From Rossellomorea vietnamensis (lineage in GTDB: Bacteria; Bacillota; Bacilli; Bacillales; Bacillaceae_B), in assembly GCF_025398035.1 (NCBI RefSeq), contig NZ_CP104558.1, positions 992,001 to 1,056,000 of the forward strand: 64,000 nt of DNA. The letters run 5' to 3'. The notes beneath the pieces were generated by a model, which was given only the letters and a program-made list of their open reading frames with translations, had not been told where the DNA came from and did no database searches. The translations under genes were made by a program, and so were the position numbers. Below are positions 41,805 through 51,308 of the stretch, piece by piece; the first letter of the stretch is position 1; each line of letters opens with the position of its first letter.

Positions 41805-42575
41805 TTATTTCAGAATCCCCACAGAGATTCGCCATTTATCCCGTTTTGTTCTTCCTTCAACCGACAGTACCTTACTTCTTCCGTACCCTCTGGCAGATAG
41901 AACATCGGAAGCTTCGACTTCAAAGGAGGGATTTTCAACTGCTTTCCAATTCACTTTTACATGTCCGCTTTTGATCAAGGTTTGAGCCTTTTGGCGGGAA
42001 TCATTATAGATGGCTGCAAGTACGACGTCAAGCCTCATTGAACTGACGGTAGTCGTTTTCTCCTGCCATTCTTCCCGGCTTTCCATTCGTTCACTCAGTG
42101 GAATATCCTTTAAAGAAATCTTGGCTTTCCCTATTTGGGTCAGTTCCATCAGGACATAATCTGCAATTTCATCTGCAAGCATCAGCTGAATGGTCTCCTC
42201 GCCTGTCAGGATATCCCCGAACTTATCCCTTTTCAATCCAATTGACATCAAGGTCCCTAATACCTGTCTATGTTCTATTGTAACAAACTTCGAAGGGTAC
42301 TGTATTTCAAATAACCTTATTCCAAAATCTTCTTCCTCTGGCTGAAAATAAGGTGGGTACAATAAAGCTCGTTTCCGTTCCGTATTTTCAGGATAAAAGG
42401 ATAAAAGGATTTCATCGTGTTGACCAATGATGGACCTGACAATATGCTGCTGCCTCGGATCCAAAAAGTCCGTTCGTTTCGCTGTATATTGATCTTCCAC
42501 TGTTTGCTTCCACTGGAGCACAGCATCTACAAACTCTTTCTCATCCGGCCTGAAATGTTGATAGATCGAAGACAT
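41805..42575 (-). CDS. ylmH: S4-domain RNA-binding protein YlmH (RqcP)
   Basis: 256 aa; the C-terminal S4 domain (about 180-256, MRLDVVLAAIYNDSRQKAQTLIKSGHVKVN) binds the ribosome. In B. subtilis YlmH/RqcP acts with RqcH in ribosome-associated alanine tailing. Notably rqcH is also in this window, 17 kb away. ATG 42575 has GAGGAGGTG just upstream. Confidence 0.93.
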   Translation of the reverse strand: MSSIYQHFRPDEKEFVDAVLQWKQTVEDQYTAKRTDFLDPRQQHIVRSIIGQHDEILLSFYPENTERKRALLYPPYFQPEEEDFGIRLFEIQYPSKFVTIEHRQVLGTLMSIGLKRDKFGDILTGEETIQLMLADEIADYVLMELTQIGKAKISLKDIPLSERMESREEWQEKTTTVSSMRLDVVLAAIYNDSRQKAQTLIKSGHVKVNWKAVENPSFEVEASDVLSARGYGRSKVLSVEGRTKRDKWRISVGILK

Positions 42576-42597
42576 ACTTTCACCTCCTCTGTGATTC

Positions 42598-42645
42598 ACC
42601 CAAAATAAAAGGACCGAAACTGTTTGACCGGTTTCAGTCCTTTAT
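42598..42645 (-). terminator. Terminator between ylmG and ylmH
   Basis: Minus-strand stem AAAGGACTGAAAC / GTTTCGGTCCTTT followed by TATTTTG. It ends the ylmE-sepF-ylmG message. Confidence 0.88.
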
Positions 42646-42672
42646 AGATATCTTTCCTTAACATAGTCCAGA

Positions 42673-42936
42673 TTAAATAAGCCATCTAAATAATTGGTAC
42701 AACCCGGATTGGGCCAGATTCAGCACAATGAATGCCACAATCGGTGAAATATCAATCATACCGATCGATGGGACAAATCGTCTGAACGGTTCTAAATACG
42801 GTTCGCAGATCCTTGCAAGGAACTGTCCGATCGATGTCTCTCTGGCATTCGGGAACCATGACATTAGAATATAAATGATTAACGCCCAGGAGTATAGTTG
42901 GATTAGTTTTGACAAAATTTCATAAAGCATTACCAT
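42673..42936 (-). CDS. ylmG: YggT-family membrane protein YlmG
   Basis: Small membrane protein (87 aa) with two hydrophobic segments (about 5-25 and 65-85) and the family sequence [27 protein letters not shown] between them. Relatives are linked to division and nucleoid or plastid organisation, but the biochemical role is unknown. It starts 8 bases after sepF. Confidence 0.93.
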   Translation of the reverse strand: MVMLYEILSKLIQLYSWALIIYILMSWFPNARETSIGQFLARICEPYLEPFRRFVPSIGMIDISPIVAFIVLNLAQSGLYQLFRWLI

Positions 42937-42944
42937 AGTTTACA

Positions 42945-43388
42945 TTACCACCTCGAGTCTGCTAAATCTTCCTCTTTTAAGAATTCAGAAATGTTTCCGC
43001 TCACTTCAACATTGTCAGGTGTGCAAAGAAAAATATTGTCGCCTACACGTTGAATGTCGCCGCCGATTGCATACACCGTCCCGCTGAGAAAGTCGACAAT
43101 ACGCTTCGCCTGGTCATGCTGTATCCGCTGCAGGTTTACAAGGACAGAGCGTCGATTCTTTAGATGGTCTGCTATTTCCTGTGCCTCTGCATATACTCTT
43201 GGTTCTACAAGAATCATCTTGGAAGATTTCTGGACACTCTGAAGGCTCACAACATTTTGTTTTGAATTTGAAAGCTGCGACTTCATGGGCTTTTTCTCCT
43301 CGTATTCTTCTTCATACTTTTCTTCTTCATATTCGTATTCATCTTCATCCAGCAAAAAGAACGTTTTAAACTTTGACTTAATACCCAT
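42945..43388 (-). CDS. sepF: Cell division protein SepF
   Basis: FtsZ-bundling, membrane-anchoring division protein (147 aa). An N-terminal amphipathic start ([21 protein letters not shown]) attaches to membrane, an acidic linker (Glu/Tyr-rich, about 13-35) follows, and the conserved globular domain (about 60-140) contains [16 protein letters not shown] and [17 protein letters not shown]. It can partly stand in for FtsA. Confidence 0.96.
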   Translation of the reverse strand: MGIKSKFKTFFLLDEDEYEYEEEKYEEEYEEKKPMKSQLSNSKQNVVSLQSVQKSSKMILVEPRVYAEAQEIADHLKNRRSVLVNLQRIQHDQAKRIVDFLSGTVYAIGGDIQRVGDNIFLCTPDNVEVSGNISEFLKEEDLADSRW

Positions 43389-43404
43389 TTGTATTCATCC
43401 CCTC

Positions 43405-44079
43405 TCAGTCATTTCCAACTAATGCAGTTCCAATACGAATAAATGTGGCACCCTCTTCAATTGCAATCACATAATCGTTGCTCATGCCCATGGATAATTC
43501 TGTACATGGGGCATATGGAAGATTAAGCGAACGGACTTCTTCCTGAATGGTCTTCAGCTGCCTGAAACAAGACCTTAAGAAAGGTTCATCATCCGTTTGG
43601 GGAGCCATTGTCATCAATCCTACGACTTTAATATTGGATAAGTCTTTTAAACTGCCGACAAATTCTTTCACTTCATCAGGAGAAATACCATGTTTGGATC
43701 CTTCTCCGGAAACATTCACTTGAACGAAGCAAGACACAGGTTTATCCGCTCTTTTATGAATTTCTTTCGCCAGTGACAGACGATCCAGGGAGTGTATGTA
43801 TGATACTTTATCAATGATGTTTTTGACCTTCCTTGATTGCAGGGAACCGATGAAATGCCACCGGGCCTTGTCCCGTAAAACATCCCACTTCGAGATCAGA
43901 CCCTCATCCCGGTTTTCCCCTAAGTGAAGAAGCCCTGCTTCGACTGCTTCTTCTGCACGGTCGATGGATACGTATTTCGTGACCGCCACGACATGAACGT
44001 CTTCCATCCTTCTGCCACTGCGTTCACAGGCTCGTTGGATGTTTTCATTGATGTGTTGAATATTTTCAGATACCTTCAT
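43405..44079 (-). CDS. ylmE: PLP homeostasis protein (YggS/YlmE family)
   Basis: PLP-binding, enzymatically silent TIM-barrel protein (224 aa) that controls the pyridoxal phosphate pool. The PLP lysine lies in VVAVTKYVS; other hallmarks are [25 protein letters not shown] and [12 protein letters not shown] 44079 has AAGGAG 7 bases upstream and starts 1 base after the pgeF stop. Confidence 0.94.
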   Translation of the reverse strand: MKVSENIQHINENIQRACERSGRRMEDVHVVAVTKYVSIDRAEEAVEAGLLHLGENRDEGLISKWDVLRDKARWHFIGSLQSRKVKNIIDKVSYIHSLDRLSLAKEIHKRADKPVSCFVQVNVSGEGSKHGISPDEVKEFVGSLKDLSNIKVVGLMTMAPQTDDEPFLRSCFRQLKTIQEEVRSLNLPYAPCTELSMGMSNDYVIAIEEGATFIRIGTALVGND

Positions 44080-44080
44080 C

Positions 44081-44902
44081 TTATTTCTCCTTCCAGCCAA
44101 TAAAACTCATCATTCTTCCCGTTTCTTCACCATCTCTTCTATAAGAGAAAAATTCATCGTGACAGGACGAACAAAAACTGGAAGTATGAATTTGATCAGA
44201 ATGCAACCCGGACTGCACCAAGAGCTGATGATTTAATTTCTTCAGATCCAGATGGTACTGTCCCTCTTCCTTTAAATTATAGGGTAAGTTGTTTTCATCT
44301 TCTAGTGTTTTTTTTACTTTGTCAATCACATAATCATCCACAATATAGCAATCTTTACATATGGAAGGGCCTATCACCACTTCTATGGAAGACAGGGAGG
44401 AACCTTTACCGATAAACGCACCGACCATTTTCGGCCCTATTTCAAGGACCGTCCCCTTCCATCCCGCATGTGCAAGACCGATTGTTCCGGTCATCCTGTC
44501 AAGGAAATAAAGGGGGACGCAATCTGCATAGCACATCGTTAACAGAAGGTTTCTTTCTCCTGTCACAAATCCGTCTGAATCTTTAATGCTGTTATGATAG
44601 GTCTCTGCACCTTTTCCTCTGTCCTCAGGGATCACAATAGAAATATTCTTCCCATGTGTCTGCTCAGCAGCCACAAAAGAATCAAGAGGCATATCCAGAG
44701 CGGATGCAAGAAGTTTGCGATTGTGAGTGACGGATGCTTCCTTGTCTCCTACATGAAGCCCCATGTTGAATGACTGAAAAGGACCTTCACTTATTCCGCC
44801 ACGATTAGTGGTGATGCCCGCGACGAGTTCGGGGTTTTCTTTCGTCCATTTTCCAATGGAGTAATATGAGTTTGTCTCTGTTAAAAAAGGCTCTTTCGAC
44901 AC
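44081..44902 (-). CDS. pgeF: Peptidoglycan editing factor PgeF (YlmD, laccase-domain purine nucleosidase/deaminase)
   Basis: Laccase-like multicopper-fold protein (273 aa). Family members remove wrongly incorporated L-Ser from UDP-MurNAc precursors and also act on purine nucleosides. Metal and catalytic residues lie in [20 protein letters not shown] and [11 protein letters not shown] chose GTG 44902 (GAGGGAG 7 bases before); the longer ATG frame would start inside a likely promoter and has no RBS. Confidence 0.88.
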   Translation of the reverse strand: MSKEPFLTETNSYYSIGKWTKENPELVAGITTNRGGISEGPFQSFNMGLHVGDKEASVTHNRKLLASALDMPLDSFVAAEQTHGKNISIVIPEDRGKGAETYHNSIKDSDGFVTGERNLLLTMCYADCVPLYFLDRMTGTIGLAHAGWKGTVLEIGPKMVGAFIGKGSSLSSIEVVIGPSICKDCYIVDDYVIDKVKKTLEDENNLPYNLKEEGQYHLDLKKLNHQLLVQSGLHSDQIHTSSFCSSCHDEFFSYRRDGEETGRMMSFIGWKEK

Positions 44903-44927
44903 GGTGAATCTCCCTCGTTTTTTCTTT

Positions 44928-44957
44928 AGTGTACCATAGTCCATTGAGATTCGTCAT
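44928..44957 (-). promoter_or_regulatory. Putative promoter of pgeF-ylmE-sepF-ylmG
   Basis: Minus-strand ATGACG, 18-bp spacer, TACACT, with TATGG just before the -10. It overlaps the ylmC stop region. Confidence 0.4.
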
Positions 44958-45241
44958 GTATCGGGGGATTGTTTCGGTTCCTGAAGCTGTCCTTGTATAT
45001 AATGGCTGTCTTTATATCGGACAAGGATGACGTCTTCCCCAATCTTTACGATACTGCTCCAAGGAATCACGATATCTTCGTCTTTCCCGAAAAACCCCAA
45101 TATTTTTCCCCCAGTGCCTATAACGATTGCCTCGATTCTTCCAGTATCCAGATTGATCTCAATGTCACCGATATTCCCCAATTTCCTCCCATCTGAAATA
45201 CTGACAACATCCTTCACCTGGAATTCTGATATACGCACCAT
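44954..45241 (-). CDS. ylmC: YlmC/YmxH-family sporulation protein (PRC-barrel)
   Basis: PRC-barrel protein of 95 aa, beginning MVRISEFQVKDVVSISDGRK with the repeated strand pattern LGNIGDIEINLDTGRIEAIVI. Members are found in spore formers, and the family is labelled sporulation-associated, but no molecular role is established. GAGGGTG lies upstream of the ATG. Confidence 0.9.
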   Translation of the reverse strand: MVRISEFQVKDVVSISDGRKLGNIGDIEINLDTGRIEAIVIGTGGKILGFFGKDEDIVIPWSSIVKIGEDVILVRYKDSHYIQGQLQEPKQSPDT

Positions 45242-45306
45242 ACTTCTTCACCCTCTTTTCATGAAGTTCCTTATCGGTTGATAACGGTGATACACTTCAC
45301 CTTTTT

Positions 45307-45335
45307 ATAGTAGATATTATAAGTGTATGCATCAA
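45307..45335 (-). promoter_or_regulatory. Putative promoter of ylmC
   Basis: Minus-strand TTGATG, 17-bp spacer, TACTAT, both boxes 4 of 6. It overlaps the T-run of the sigG terminator. Confidence 0.35.
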
Positions 45336-45375
45336 AAAAAAAGGCAGACCTTCCGTGTGGAGATCCGCCTTTTTC
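45334..45375 (-). terminator. Terminator of sigG
   Basis: Minus-strand stem AAGGCGGATCTCC / GGAAGGTCTGCCTT with two mismatches, followed by a long T-run. Confidence 0.9.
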
Positions 45376-45381
45376 TTAACC

Positions 45382-46158
45382 TTATTGAATATTTTTGTTC
45401 ATTTGTTTAATTGCTGCTTTTTCCAGTCTTGATACTTGCGCTTGGGAGATGCCGATTTCGTCTGCGACTTCCATTTGGGTTTTTCCTTGAAAGAAGCGTT
45501 TGCTGATAATGAGTTTTTCACGATCATTTAAACGTCTCATTCCTTCTTGAAGGGCAATTTCTTCGATCCAGTGGAAATCGCGATTCTTTTCGTCGCTCAG
45601 CTGATCCATGACGAATATGGGGTCTCCTCCATCATTATAGATGGGTTCAAACAGCGAAACGGGATCTTGAATGGCATCCAGTGCGAATACGATTTCTTCG
45701 TGGGATACATCAAGAACTTTGGCTATTTCTTCCGCAGTCGGCTCCTTGGATGTCTCCCCCATTAATTTCTCCCTTACTTGCAGAGCTTTGTACGCAATAT
45801 CCCGCAGTGAACGGGATACCCTTATCGGGTTATTGTCCCTCAAATATCGACGGATTTCCCCAATGATCATCGGAACCGCGTATGTAGAGAATCGAACGTT
45901 TTGACCCAAATCAAAATTATCGATGGATTTCATTAATCCGATACACCCTACTTGAAATAAATCATCAACATACTCACCACGGTTATTAAAGCGTTGAATT
46001 ACACTTAAGACGAGGCGTAAATTCCCGTTGACCAGTTTTTCTCTCGCAGAGATATCCCCCGCTTGCATTTCCTTGAATAAAATTCTCATTTCATCATTTT
46101 TGAGTACTGGCAATTTGGACGTATCCACACCACAAATCTCGACTTTATTACGTGTCAT
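45382..46158 (-). CDS. sigG: Late forespore sigma factor SigG
   Basis: RNA polymerase sigma-G (258 aa), which drives late forespore genes after engulfment. Region 2 contains LVNGNLRLVLSVIQRF and DDLFQVGCIGLMKSIDNFD; region 4 has the helix-turn-helix TQMEVADEIGISQAQVSRLEK. It begins MTRNKVEICGVDTSKLPVL, the sigma-G N-terminus. ATG 46158 has AAGGAGGGG upstream. It has its own forespore-type promoter. Confidence 0.97.
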   Translation of the reverse strand: MTRNKVEICGVDTSKLPVLKNDEMRILFKEMQAGDISAREKLVNGNLRLVLSVIQRFNNRGEYVDDLFQVGCIGLMKSIDNFDLGQNVRFSTYAVPMIIGEIRRYLRDNNPIRVSRSLRDIAYKALQVREKLMGETSKEPTAEEIAKVLDVSHEEIVFALDAIQDPVSLFEPIYNDGGDPIFVMDQLSDEKNRDFHWIEEIALQEGMRRLNDREKLIISKRFFQGKTQMEVADEIGISQAQVSRLEKAAIKQMNKNIQ

Positions 46159-46194
46159 TCTTTCCCCTCCTTGTAGGAGCTGCTGTACAAAATT

Positions 46195-46223
46195 CAGTAT
46201 TTCCTTGAAGAGGAAAAATATGC
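46195..46223 (-). promoter_or_regulatory. Sigma-F/sigma-G type promoter of sigG
   Basis: Minus-strand GCATA, 14-bp spacer, GGAAATACTG. Both boxes match the sigma-F/G consensus as I recall it (GYATR and GGNRANAHTR). The inferred start lies about 30 bases before the ATG, leaving the RBS in the transcript. Confidence 0.7.
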
Positions 46224-46317
46224 ATTTCATTCTGACAGGCAGTGGCGGGTGCGTTCCAAATCCCTTACGATAACTGACTCAAAAAGCTAAAAAAATTTTT
46301 TTATTCCAGATCACATT

Positions 46318-46353
46318 AAAAAGCTGACCTTTTCAATTGAAAAAGTCAGCTTT
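46318..46353 (-). terminator. Terminator of spoIIGA-sigE
   Basis: Minus-strand stem AAAGCTGACTTTTTC / GAAAAGGTCAGCTTT around AATT, followed by TT; it ends 5 bases after the sigE stop. Confidence 0.85.
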
Positions 46354-46358
46354 AAAGA

Positions 46359-47078
46359 TCAAACCATTTTATTGAATTCCTTTTTCAGGCGCTTAATAAT
46401 CCGTTTTTCCAAACGGGAAATATAGGACTGGGAAATTCCAAGCATATCAGCTACATCTTTCTGGGTTTTTTCCTCTTCTCCCATCAATCCGAATCGAAGC
46501 TCCATTATTTGTTTTTCTCGATCTGAAAGCTGATGCAGGGCATTGAAGAGTAATTTTTTATCCACTGTTGCTTCAAGGTCTTTTGTAATGATATCTTCAT
46601 CCGTCCCGAGTACATCTGATAACAGCAATTCATTTCCATCCCAATCGATATTAAGGGGTTCGTCAAATGAGACTTCCGAACGGATCTTGTTGTTCCTTCT
46701 TAAGTACATAAGAATTTCATTCTCTATACATCTCGAAGCGTAGGTCGCCAACTTGATTTTTTTCTCGGGATTGAAGGTATTGACCGCTTTAATAAGGCCG
46801 ATGGTGCCGATACTGATCAGATCTTCTATATTGATGCCTGTGTTTTCAAACTTTCTGGCGATATATACCACCAGTCTTAAATTACGTTCTATCAATAAGG
46901 ACCGCGCTGCCTTGTCACCTTTCGGCAATTTATGGAGGAGGACTTCTTCCTCTTCCTTTGTCAACGGTGGAGGGAGCGCTTCACTACCACCTATGTAGTA
47001 AATTTCGTCTGTCTTCAGACCCAGCTTGATTAACAGTTTGTACCAGTAATATAAAAATTTGAATTTGAATTTTTTCAT
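46359..47078 (-). CDS. sigE: Pro-sigma-E, mother-cell sigma factor
   Basis: Sigma-E precursor (239 aa). The first 27 residues are the membrane-associating pro-sequence ([20 protein letters not shown]), and the expected SpoIIGA cleavage point is Tyr27/Tyr28 in DEIYYIGG. Region 2 ([20 protein letters not shown]) and the region 4 helix-turn-helix ([19 protein letters not shown]) are intact. Transcribed with spoIIGA. Confidence 0.97.
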   Translation of the reverse strand: MKKFKFKFLYYWYKLLIKLGLKTDEIYYIGGSEALPPPLTKEEEEVLLHKLPKGDKAARSLLIERNLRLVVYIARKFENTGINIEDLISIGTIGLIKAVNTFNPEKKIKLATYASRCIENEILMYLRRNNKIRSEVSFDEPLNIDWDGNELLLSDVLGTDEDIITKDLEATVDKKLLFNALHQLSDREKQIMELRFGLMGEEEKTQKDVADMLGISQSYISRLEKRIIKRLKKEFNKMV

Positions 47079-47131
47079 TGTTGCTCCCCCTTCTATTTCT
47101 TTAAATTGTGAGTATAGTAGTATTAATTGAA

Positions 47132-48058
47132 TTACGAAACGTTAAGCACCGGCTTTCTTGCAGCCATTTTCGGATGGACGATCGCCCCGAATTGGCCATC
47201 GGCCGATAAGGGTTCCTCCCTAAAGGCGACTAACCCATTTGGTATGGTCCATTCTGCTTCATGATCACTGAGTACCAATGAATCAGGCTTTATCGCTGCC
47301 AAAAGCTGACTGCTTCTTCCCACTGATTGTGCTGGAACGATACGCATCCTGTCAGACCAGCGGGTATCGATCTGTTTCTCACCCGAAAAAATGTCATCTA
47401 CATCATGGCAAAGTGCCTTCATTTCATCCGGGATCTCACCCTCGATTTCAGCAATGGATAGAATCATCACCGGACTTTTTGAAATGGGATCCTGAAGTTG
47501 ATTCCCACTGTCCACAAGACCGTTTACAGTACAATGAAAATCATCGATCTGGATCTTGACTTTCAGGAGCTGATCATATTGGAGCTTCACATGCTCGATA
47601 CTATCCACCCTTCCCTTAGAAAAGTACCAGGCAAGCGGCAAGGCGAGCATCACAAATACCCAGCTTATCGGGTCACCAAACCCGCGTATGCTAGCAAGCA
47701 GCATGGATGATTCCGTGCTTGGATCGAAGCTGATAAAATAATGAGTCCCAATTAATATTCCACCCGTAAAAAAGGTGACGAAATAAAACATAAGAAGGTT
47801 TGACATATAGTGGCGCCATCTTCTATAACCAAAAGCTGAATACACCATGACAACGGAAAATAATAACTTGACTAAGGGGTTTCCAGTAAAGTGAGCAAAT
47901 GGTGAAAAAGCGAGGAGAATAATGACTGAGCCTATCAGACTCCCGATCGCTATTCTCCAGAGGGCGTATTGTCTCTTTAAGATGATTCCTGTTAACCATA
48001 ATAAGAAAAAGTCTACTAACAGATTTAACAACCAAATGACATCCAGATATAAAGTCAA
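47132..48058 (-). CDS. spoIIGA: Sigma-E processing peptidase SpoIIGA
   Basis: Membrane aspartic protease (308 aa; B. subtilis 309) that cleaves pro-sigma-E. Five hydrophobic segments fill about residues 1-155 ([21 protein letters not shown] onward in shorter pieces); the cytoplasmic protease half has the catalytic motif [11 protein letters not shown] (DSG). I chose TTG 48058 because GGAGGGG lies just upstream and the length fits. The frame stays open 109 codons further up, through a promoter and the ftsZ terminator, so that extension is not coding. Confidence 0.93.
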   Translation of the reverse strand: MTLYLDVIWLLNLLVDFFLLWLTGIILKRQYALWRIAIGSLIGSVIILLAFSPFAHFTGNPLVKLLFSVVMVYSAFGYRRWRHYMSNLLMFYFVTFFTGGILIGTHYFISFDPSTESSMLLASIRGFGDPISWVFVMLALPLAWYFSKGRVDSIEHVKLQYDQLLKVKIQIDDFHCTVNGLVDSGNQLQDPISKSPVMILSIAEIEGEIPDEMKALCHDVDDIFSGEKQIDTRWSDRMRIVPAQSVGRSSQLLAAIKPDSLVLSDHEAEWTIPNGLVAFREEPLSADGQFGAIVHPKMAARKPVLNVS

Positions 48059-48121
48059 TCTCTCCCCTCCTTGTAACACCTCACAATTCCATTCTGATAA
48101 AGACCGGAATGACTTATCAGA

Positions 48122-48154
48122 AGTATATCGTACATCCTTTTTAAAGGTTGTCAT
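48122..48154 (-). promoter_or_regulatory. Likely spoIIG promoter with unusually long spacer
   Basis: Minus-strand ATGACA, 21-bp spacer, TATACT, about 64 bases above the spoIIGA start. In B. subtilis the Spo0A-activated spoIIG promoter also has an abnormally long spacer. No exact 0A box (TGTCGAA) is seen beside it. Confidence 0.5.
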
Positions 48155-48271
48155 TTTTTGTATGCTCCCACGGAAAAGTTTTCGGAGATATGAACGAAAA
48201 ATGTCATTAAATATGGATGCAACAGATACCTCCAACCTATGGTTTTTAGATTGTATTTTGGATCCTATAGA

Positions 48272-48308
48272 AATAAAAATCCCCCAAGGCTTGATGCCCT
48301 GGGGGATT
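48272..48308 (-). terminator. Terminator of ftsAZ
   Basis: Minus-strand stem AATCCCCCAGGGC / GCCTTGGGGGATT followed by TTTATTTC, 19 bases after the ftsZ stop. Confidence 0.93.
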
Positions 48309-48326
48309 CTTATTTCTATTCCATTA

Positions 48327-49490
48327 TTAACGACGACGGTTTCTATTGCGAAGGAAGGTTGGAATGTCCAATGTTTCTTCCGCACCTTGATTAGAAGATG
48401 TTCTCACAGGCTCCTGCTGTTGAGGCTGCTCTTCACGTTTAGGCTGTTCCCGTTTCACCGATTGGCTAGGGTTAGGACTTTGATTTGGTTTCATCCCACC
48501 GAAAGTTGGTCGGGTTTGTTTCGGAGGTTGAATGACCTCTTCATTGAACCCGGTCGCAATGACGGTAACGACGATATCATCTTTTAAATCTTCGTTGATG
48601 ACGGAACCGAAGATCATATTTACTTCTTGATCAGATGCAGAAGCTACGATATCAGCAGCTTCCTGAACTTCATAAAGGCTTAATGAAGTCCCCCCTGTGA
48701 TATTCATCAGGACACCTTGGGCTCCATCGATGGATGTCTCAAGCAAAGGACTTGAAACGGCCTTTTTCGCTGCTTCAGTTGCACGGTTCTCACCGGATGC
48801 TGCACCGATCCCCATCAGGGCTGAACCTTTGTTAGACATGATCGTCTTAACATCTGCAAAGTCCAGATTGATAAGACCAGGTGTAGCGATAAGATCCGAG
48901 ATACCTTGTACACCTTGACGCAGTACATTATCAGCTTCACGGAAAGCTTCAAGCATCGGAGTACTCTTATCTACGATCTCCAGAAGGCGATCATTCGGGA
49001 TGACGATAAGGGTGTCCACGCCTTCTTTCATTGCAGCGATACCACCACTTGCCTGATTTGAACGCTTTCTGCCTTCGAATGTAAACGGACGTGTCACGAC
49101 ACCGACCGTCAATGCGCCGATTTCCCGGGCGATTTGGGCAATGACCGGAGCTGCACCAGTTCCGGTTCCTCCACCCATTCCGGCAGTGACAAAGACCATA
49201 TCTGCTCCTCTAAGGGCTTCTTCGATCTGCTCTTTACTCTCTTCAGCAGCTTTTTTACCTACTTCAGGATTCGCACCTGCTCCTAATCCCCTGGTTAATT
49301 TGCCACCGATTTGCATCTTTATTTCAGCTTTTGATAGATTCAAAGCCTGTGCATCCGTGTTGACAGCGATAAATTCAACACCCTGTACGCCGTGCTCGAT
49401 CATGCGGTTTACGGCGTTGTTTCCTCCGCCACCGACACCAATAACTTTTATTGTCGCTAATGAATCTAAATTTGTATCAAACTCCAACAT
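48327..49490 (-). CDS. ftsZ: Cell division GTPase FtsZ
   Basis: Tubulin-like GTPase forming the Z-ring (387 aa). Glycine-rich GTP loop [11 protein letters not shown] (tubulin signature), [17 protein letters not shown] at the N-terminus, T7 loop [12 protein letters not shown] Gln/Pro-rich linker (about 320-370) ends in the conserved C-terminal peptide [12 protein letters not shown] that binds FtsA, SepF and others. It starts 41 bases after the ftsA stop. Confidence 0.98.
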   Translation of the reverse strand: MLEFDTNLDSLATIKVIGVGGGGNNAVNRMIEHGVQGVEFIAVNTDAQALNLSKAEIKMQIGGKLTRGLGAGANPEVGKKAAEESKEQIEEALRGADMVFVTAGMGGGTGTGAAPVIAQIAREIGALTVGVVTRPFTFEGRKRSNQASGGIAAMKEGVDTLIVIPNDRLLEIVDKSTPMLEAFREADNVLRQGVQGISDLIATPGLINLDFADVKTIMSNKGSALMGIGAASGENRATEAAKKAVSSPLLETSIDGAQGVLMNITGGTSLSLYEVQEAADIVASASDQEVNMIFGSVINEDLKDDIVVTVIATGFNEEVIQPPKQTRPTFGGMKPNQSPNPSQSVKREQPKREEQPQQQEPVRTSSNQGAEETLDIPTFLRNRNRRR

Positions 49491-49531
49491 GACAAATCCT
49501 CCTAACTCGTCGAATCTATGGATTCCTTTAT

Positions 49532-50830
49532 TTATTCAAAGAAGTATCCAAAGAACTTTTTCACTTTTGACATGGCCTTTTCATCTTCATGTTCTTCTTC
49601 TTTTACCTTTGCAGGCTTCGGCTTTTTATTCACAGGTTTTGATTGACGCTTCTCAGCGGCCTCTACGGGCACTGGTTCTGCGCTTACAGATCTTCCTTGC
49701 AATCTAGCATTCTTTTGAGCGTATTTAATCAATCCGACCGCTGTCGTATACTGGGGTTCCCGTACACCTATATAATCAGGAATTGCCACACGTACACGAT
49801 TTTGGAAAACGATTTGTGCTAATTCTAACACACCTGGAAGATTTGCTACACCACCAGTTAGAACATATCCACCCGGCAGGTCCCTGATTCCCAATCGTTT
49901 CAGCTCGTGGCTGATGAGGTCCAGGATCTCTTCAAGCCTTGCTTCTATGATATCAGAAATTTCTAATTGATTAAATTGCTGATGTTGATCGCTGCCAATA
50001 ATTGGCACGCTGAACACTTCATCTTCTGACGCATGGTCATAGAATGCATGTCCATATTTTGTTTTGATTTTTTCAGCGTCGTCCGTTGAGGTTCGTAATC
50101 CGATCGACAAATCCTTCGTGATATGCTCCCCGCCTACGGGCAACACAGTTGTCGCTTTCAGGTGCCCCTGTTCGAAAACGGCAATCGTCGTAGAACCGCC
50201 ACCTATGTCGATCAGGGCAGCTCCCAGGTTCTTTTCATCCTTTGATAAGGCAACCGTACCTGCGGCTAAAGGCTGAAGGACGATATCGACAATTTCAAGG
50301 CCGGCTTTTTCTACACAACGGAGAGTATTATGTAAAATCGTCTTAGATCCCGTAATGATGGTGCCTTCCATTTCAAGTCGAACACCGATCATACCCCTTG
50401 GATCTGTAATCTCATCCAATCCATCAACGATGAACTGTCTTGGGATTACGTTGATGATTTCCCTTTCTGGAGGAATCGATACAACCTGGGCTGCATCCAT
50501 CACTCTTAGAACGTCTTCATCCCCGATCTCCCTGTTGTCACTCGACACTGCCACCACACCATGACAGGATTGAAGTGACACATGGTTTCCTGTTATACCT
50601 ACGATGACCTGGCTTATGGATAAACCGACCATCCTTTCAGCTTGTTCAACTGCCTTCTTGATTGTATGAACAGTTTCGTCTATATCTACGATGGAACCTT
50701 TTCTGATTCCTTCTGAGTTCACATTTCCTACACCGATTATGTTTAAGGAATCATTTGTCATTTCACCAATGATTACTTTCACTGTGGATGTACCGATGTC
50801 TAGGCTAACGTAAATTTCATTGCTGTTCAC
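49532..50830 (-). CDS. ftsA: Cell division protein FtsA
   Basis: Actin-fold ATPase (432 aa) that tethers FtsZ to the membrane. It begins [20 protein letters not shown] (phosphate 1 motif); [14 protein letters not shown] is phosphate 2 and [13 protein letters not shown] the adenosine motif. The end [12 protein letters not shown] is the C-terminal amphipathic membrane helix. Start is GTG 50830 with AAGGAGGTG upstream; the longer in-frame start has no RBS. Confidence 0.96.
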   Translation of the reverse strand: MNSNEIYVSLDIGTSTVKVIIGEMTNDSLNIIGVGNVNSEGIRKGSIVDIDETVHTIKKAVEQAERMVGLSISQVIVGITGNHVSLQSCHGVVAVSSDNREIGDEDVLRVMDAAQVVSIPPEREIINVIPRQFIVDGLDEITDPRGMIGVRLEMEGTIITGSKTILHNTLRCVEKAGLEIVDIVLQPLAAGTVALSKDEKNLGAALIDIGGGSTTIAVFEQGHLKATTVLPVGGEHITKDLSIGLRTSTDDAEKIKTKYGHAFYDHASEDEVFSVPIIGSDQHQQFNQLEISDIIEARLEEILDLISHELKRLGIRDLPGGYVLTGGVANLPGVLELAQIVFQNRVRVAIPDYIGVREPQYTTAVGLIKYAQKNARLQGRSVSAEPVPVEAAEKRQSKPVNKKPKPAKVKEEEHEDEKAMSKVKKFFGYFFE

Positions 50831-50891
50831 TCTATGGCACCTCCTTAAAGAATGTTTATTTGGAACAACAATCCTAGAAAACATGATTCTA

Positions 50892-50920
50892 AGTATATCT
50901 TAATATGATATTCGTCGTAA
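50892..50920 (-). promoter_or_regulatory. Putative sigma-A promoter of ftsAZ
   Basis: Minus-strand TTACGA, 17-bp spacer, TATACT, about 60 bases above the ftsA start codon. Confidence 0.55.
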
Positions 50921-50944
50921 CAAAAACGATTCCCTTTTAAAATT

Positions 50945-51307
50945 CTAATTTTTTTCTCTTTTTTCTTGATTATTTGACCAATTGCTAATCATTATTCTTC
51001 TAATCACTGCAATGTTTTGGAATAATCTTACCCCAAAAGCAAAAACAGCCGCCAAATATAAGTCTACACCAAGATGTACGCCCAGAAAAGCTAAACTTGC
51101 TGCTAGTAAAATATTAAAAAAGAATCCAGAAACAAAGACCTTGTCATCATAAATATTTTGGAGGTGGGCACGAATACCGCCAAATAATGTATCCAATGCT
51201 GCGAGGACCGCAATCGATAAATAATTGGAATACTCTTCTGGAATCCTAATATCTGTAAGAAGCCCGAGGACGACCCCTACTAGCAACCCTAAAACGGGAA
51301 GCCACAT
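50945..51307 (-). CDS. sbp: Small basic protein Sbp (DUF1290)
   Basis: Membrane protein of 120 aa with three or four hydrophobic segments (VLGLLVGVVLGLL, IAVLAALDTLFGGI, FFFNILLAASLAFLG, LYLAAVFAFGVRLF). Conserved upstream of ftsA in Bacillus; no known molecular function. It begins 1 base after the ylxX stop, so the two are coupled. Confidence 0.93.
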   Translation of the reverse strand: MWLPVLGLLVGVVLGLLTDIRIPEEYSNYLSIAVLAALDTLFGGIRAHLQNIYDDKVFVSGFFFNILLAASLAFLGVHLGVDLYLAAVFAFGVRLFQNIAVIRRIMISNWSNNQEKREKN

Positions 51308-51308
51308 A

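Noticed and set aside
48059-48385. In-frame N-terminal extension of spoIIGA by 109 codons
   Set aside because: It would translate across the spoIIG promoter and the ftsZ terminator; the TTG at 48058 has a strong RBS and gives the family length.
49141-49707. 188-codon plus-strand ORF opposite ftsZ and ftsA
   Set aside because: Mirror frame across two conserved genes, with no RBS.
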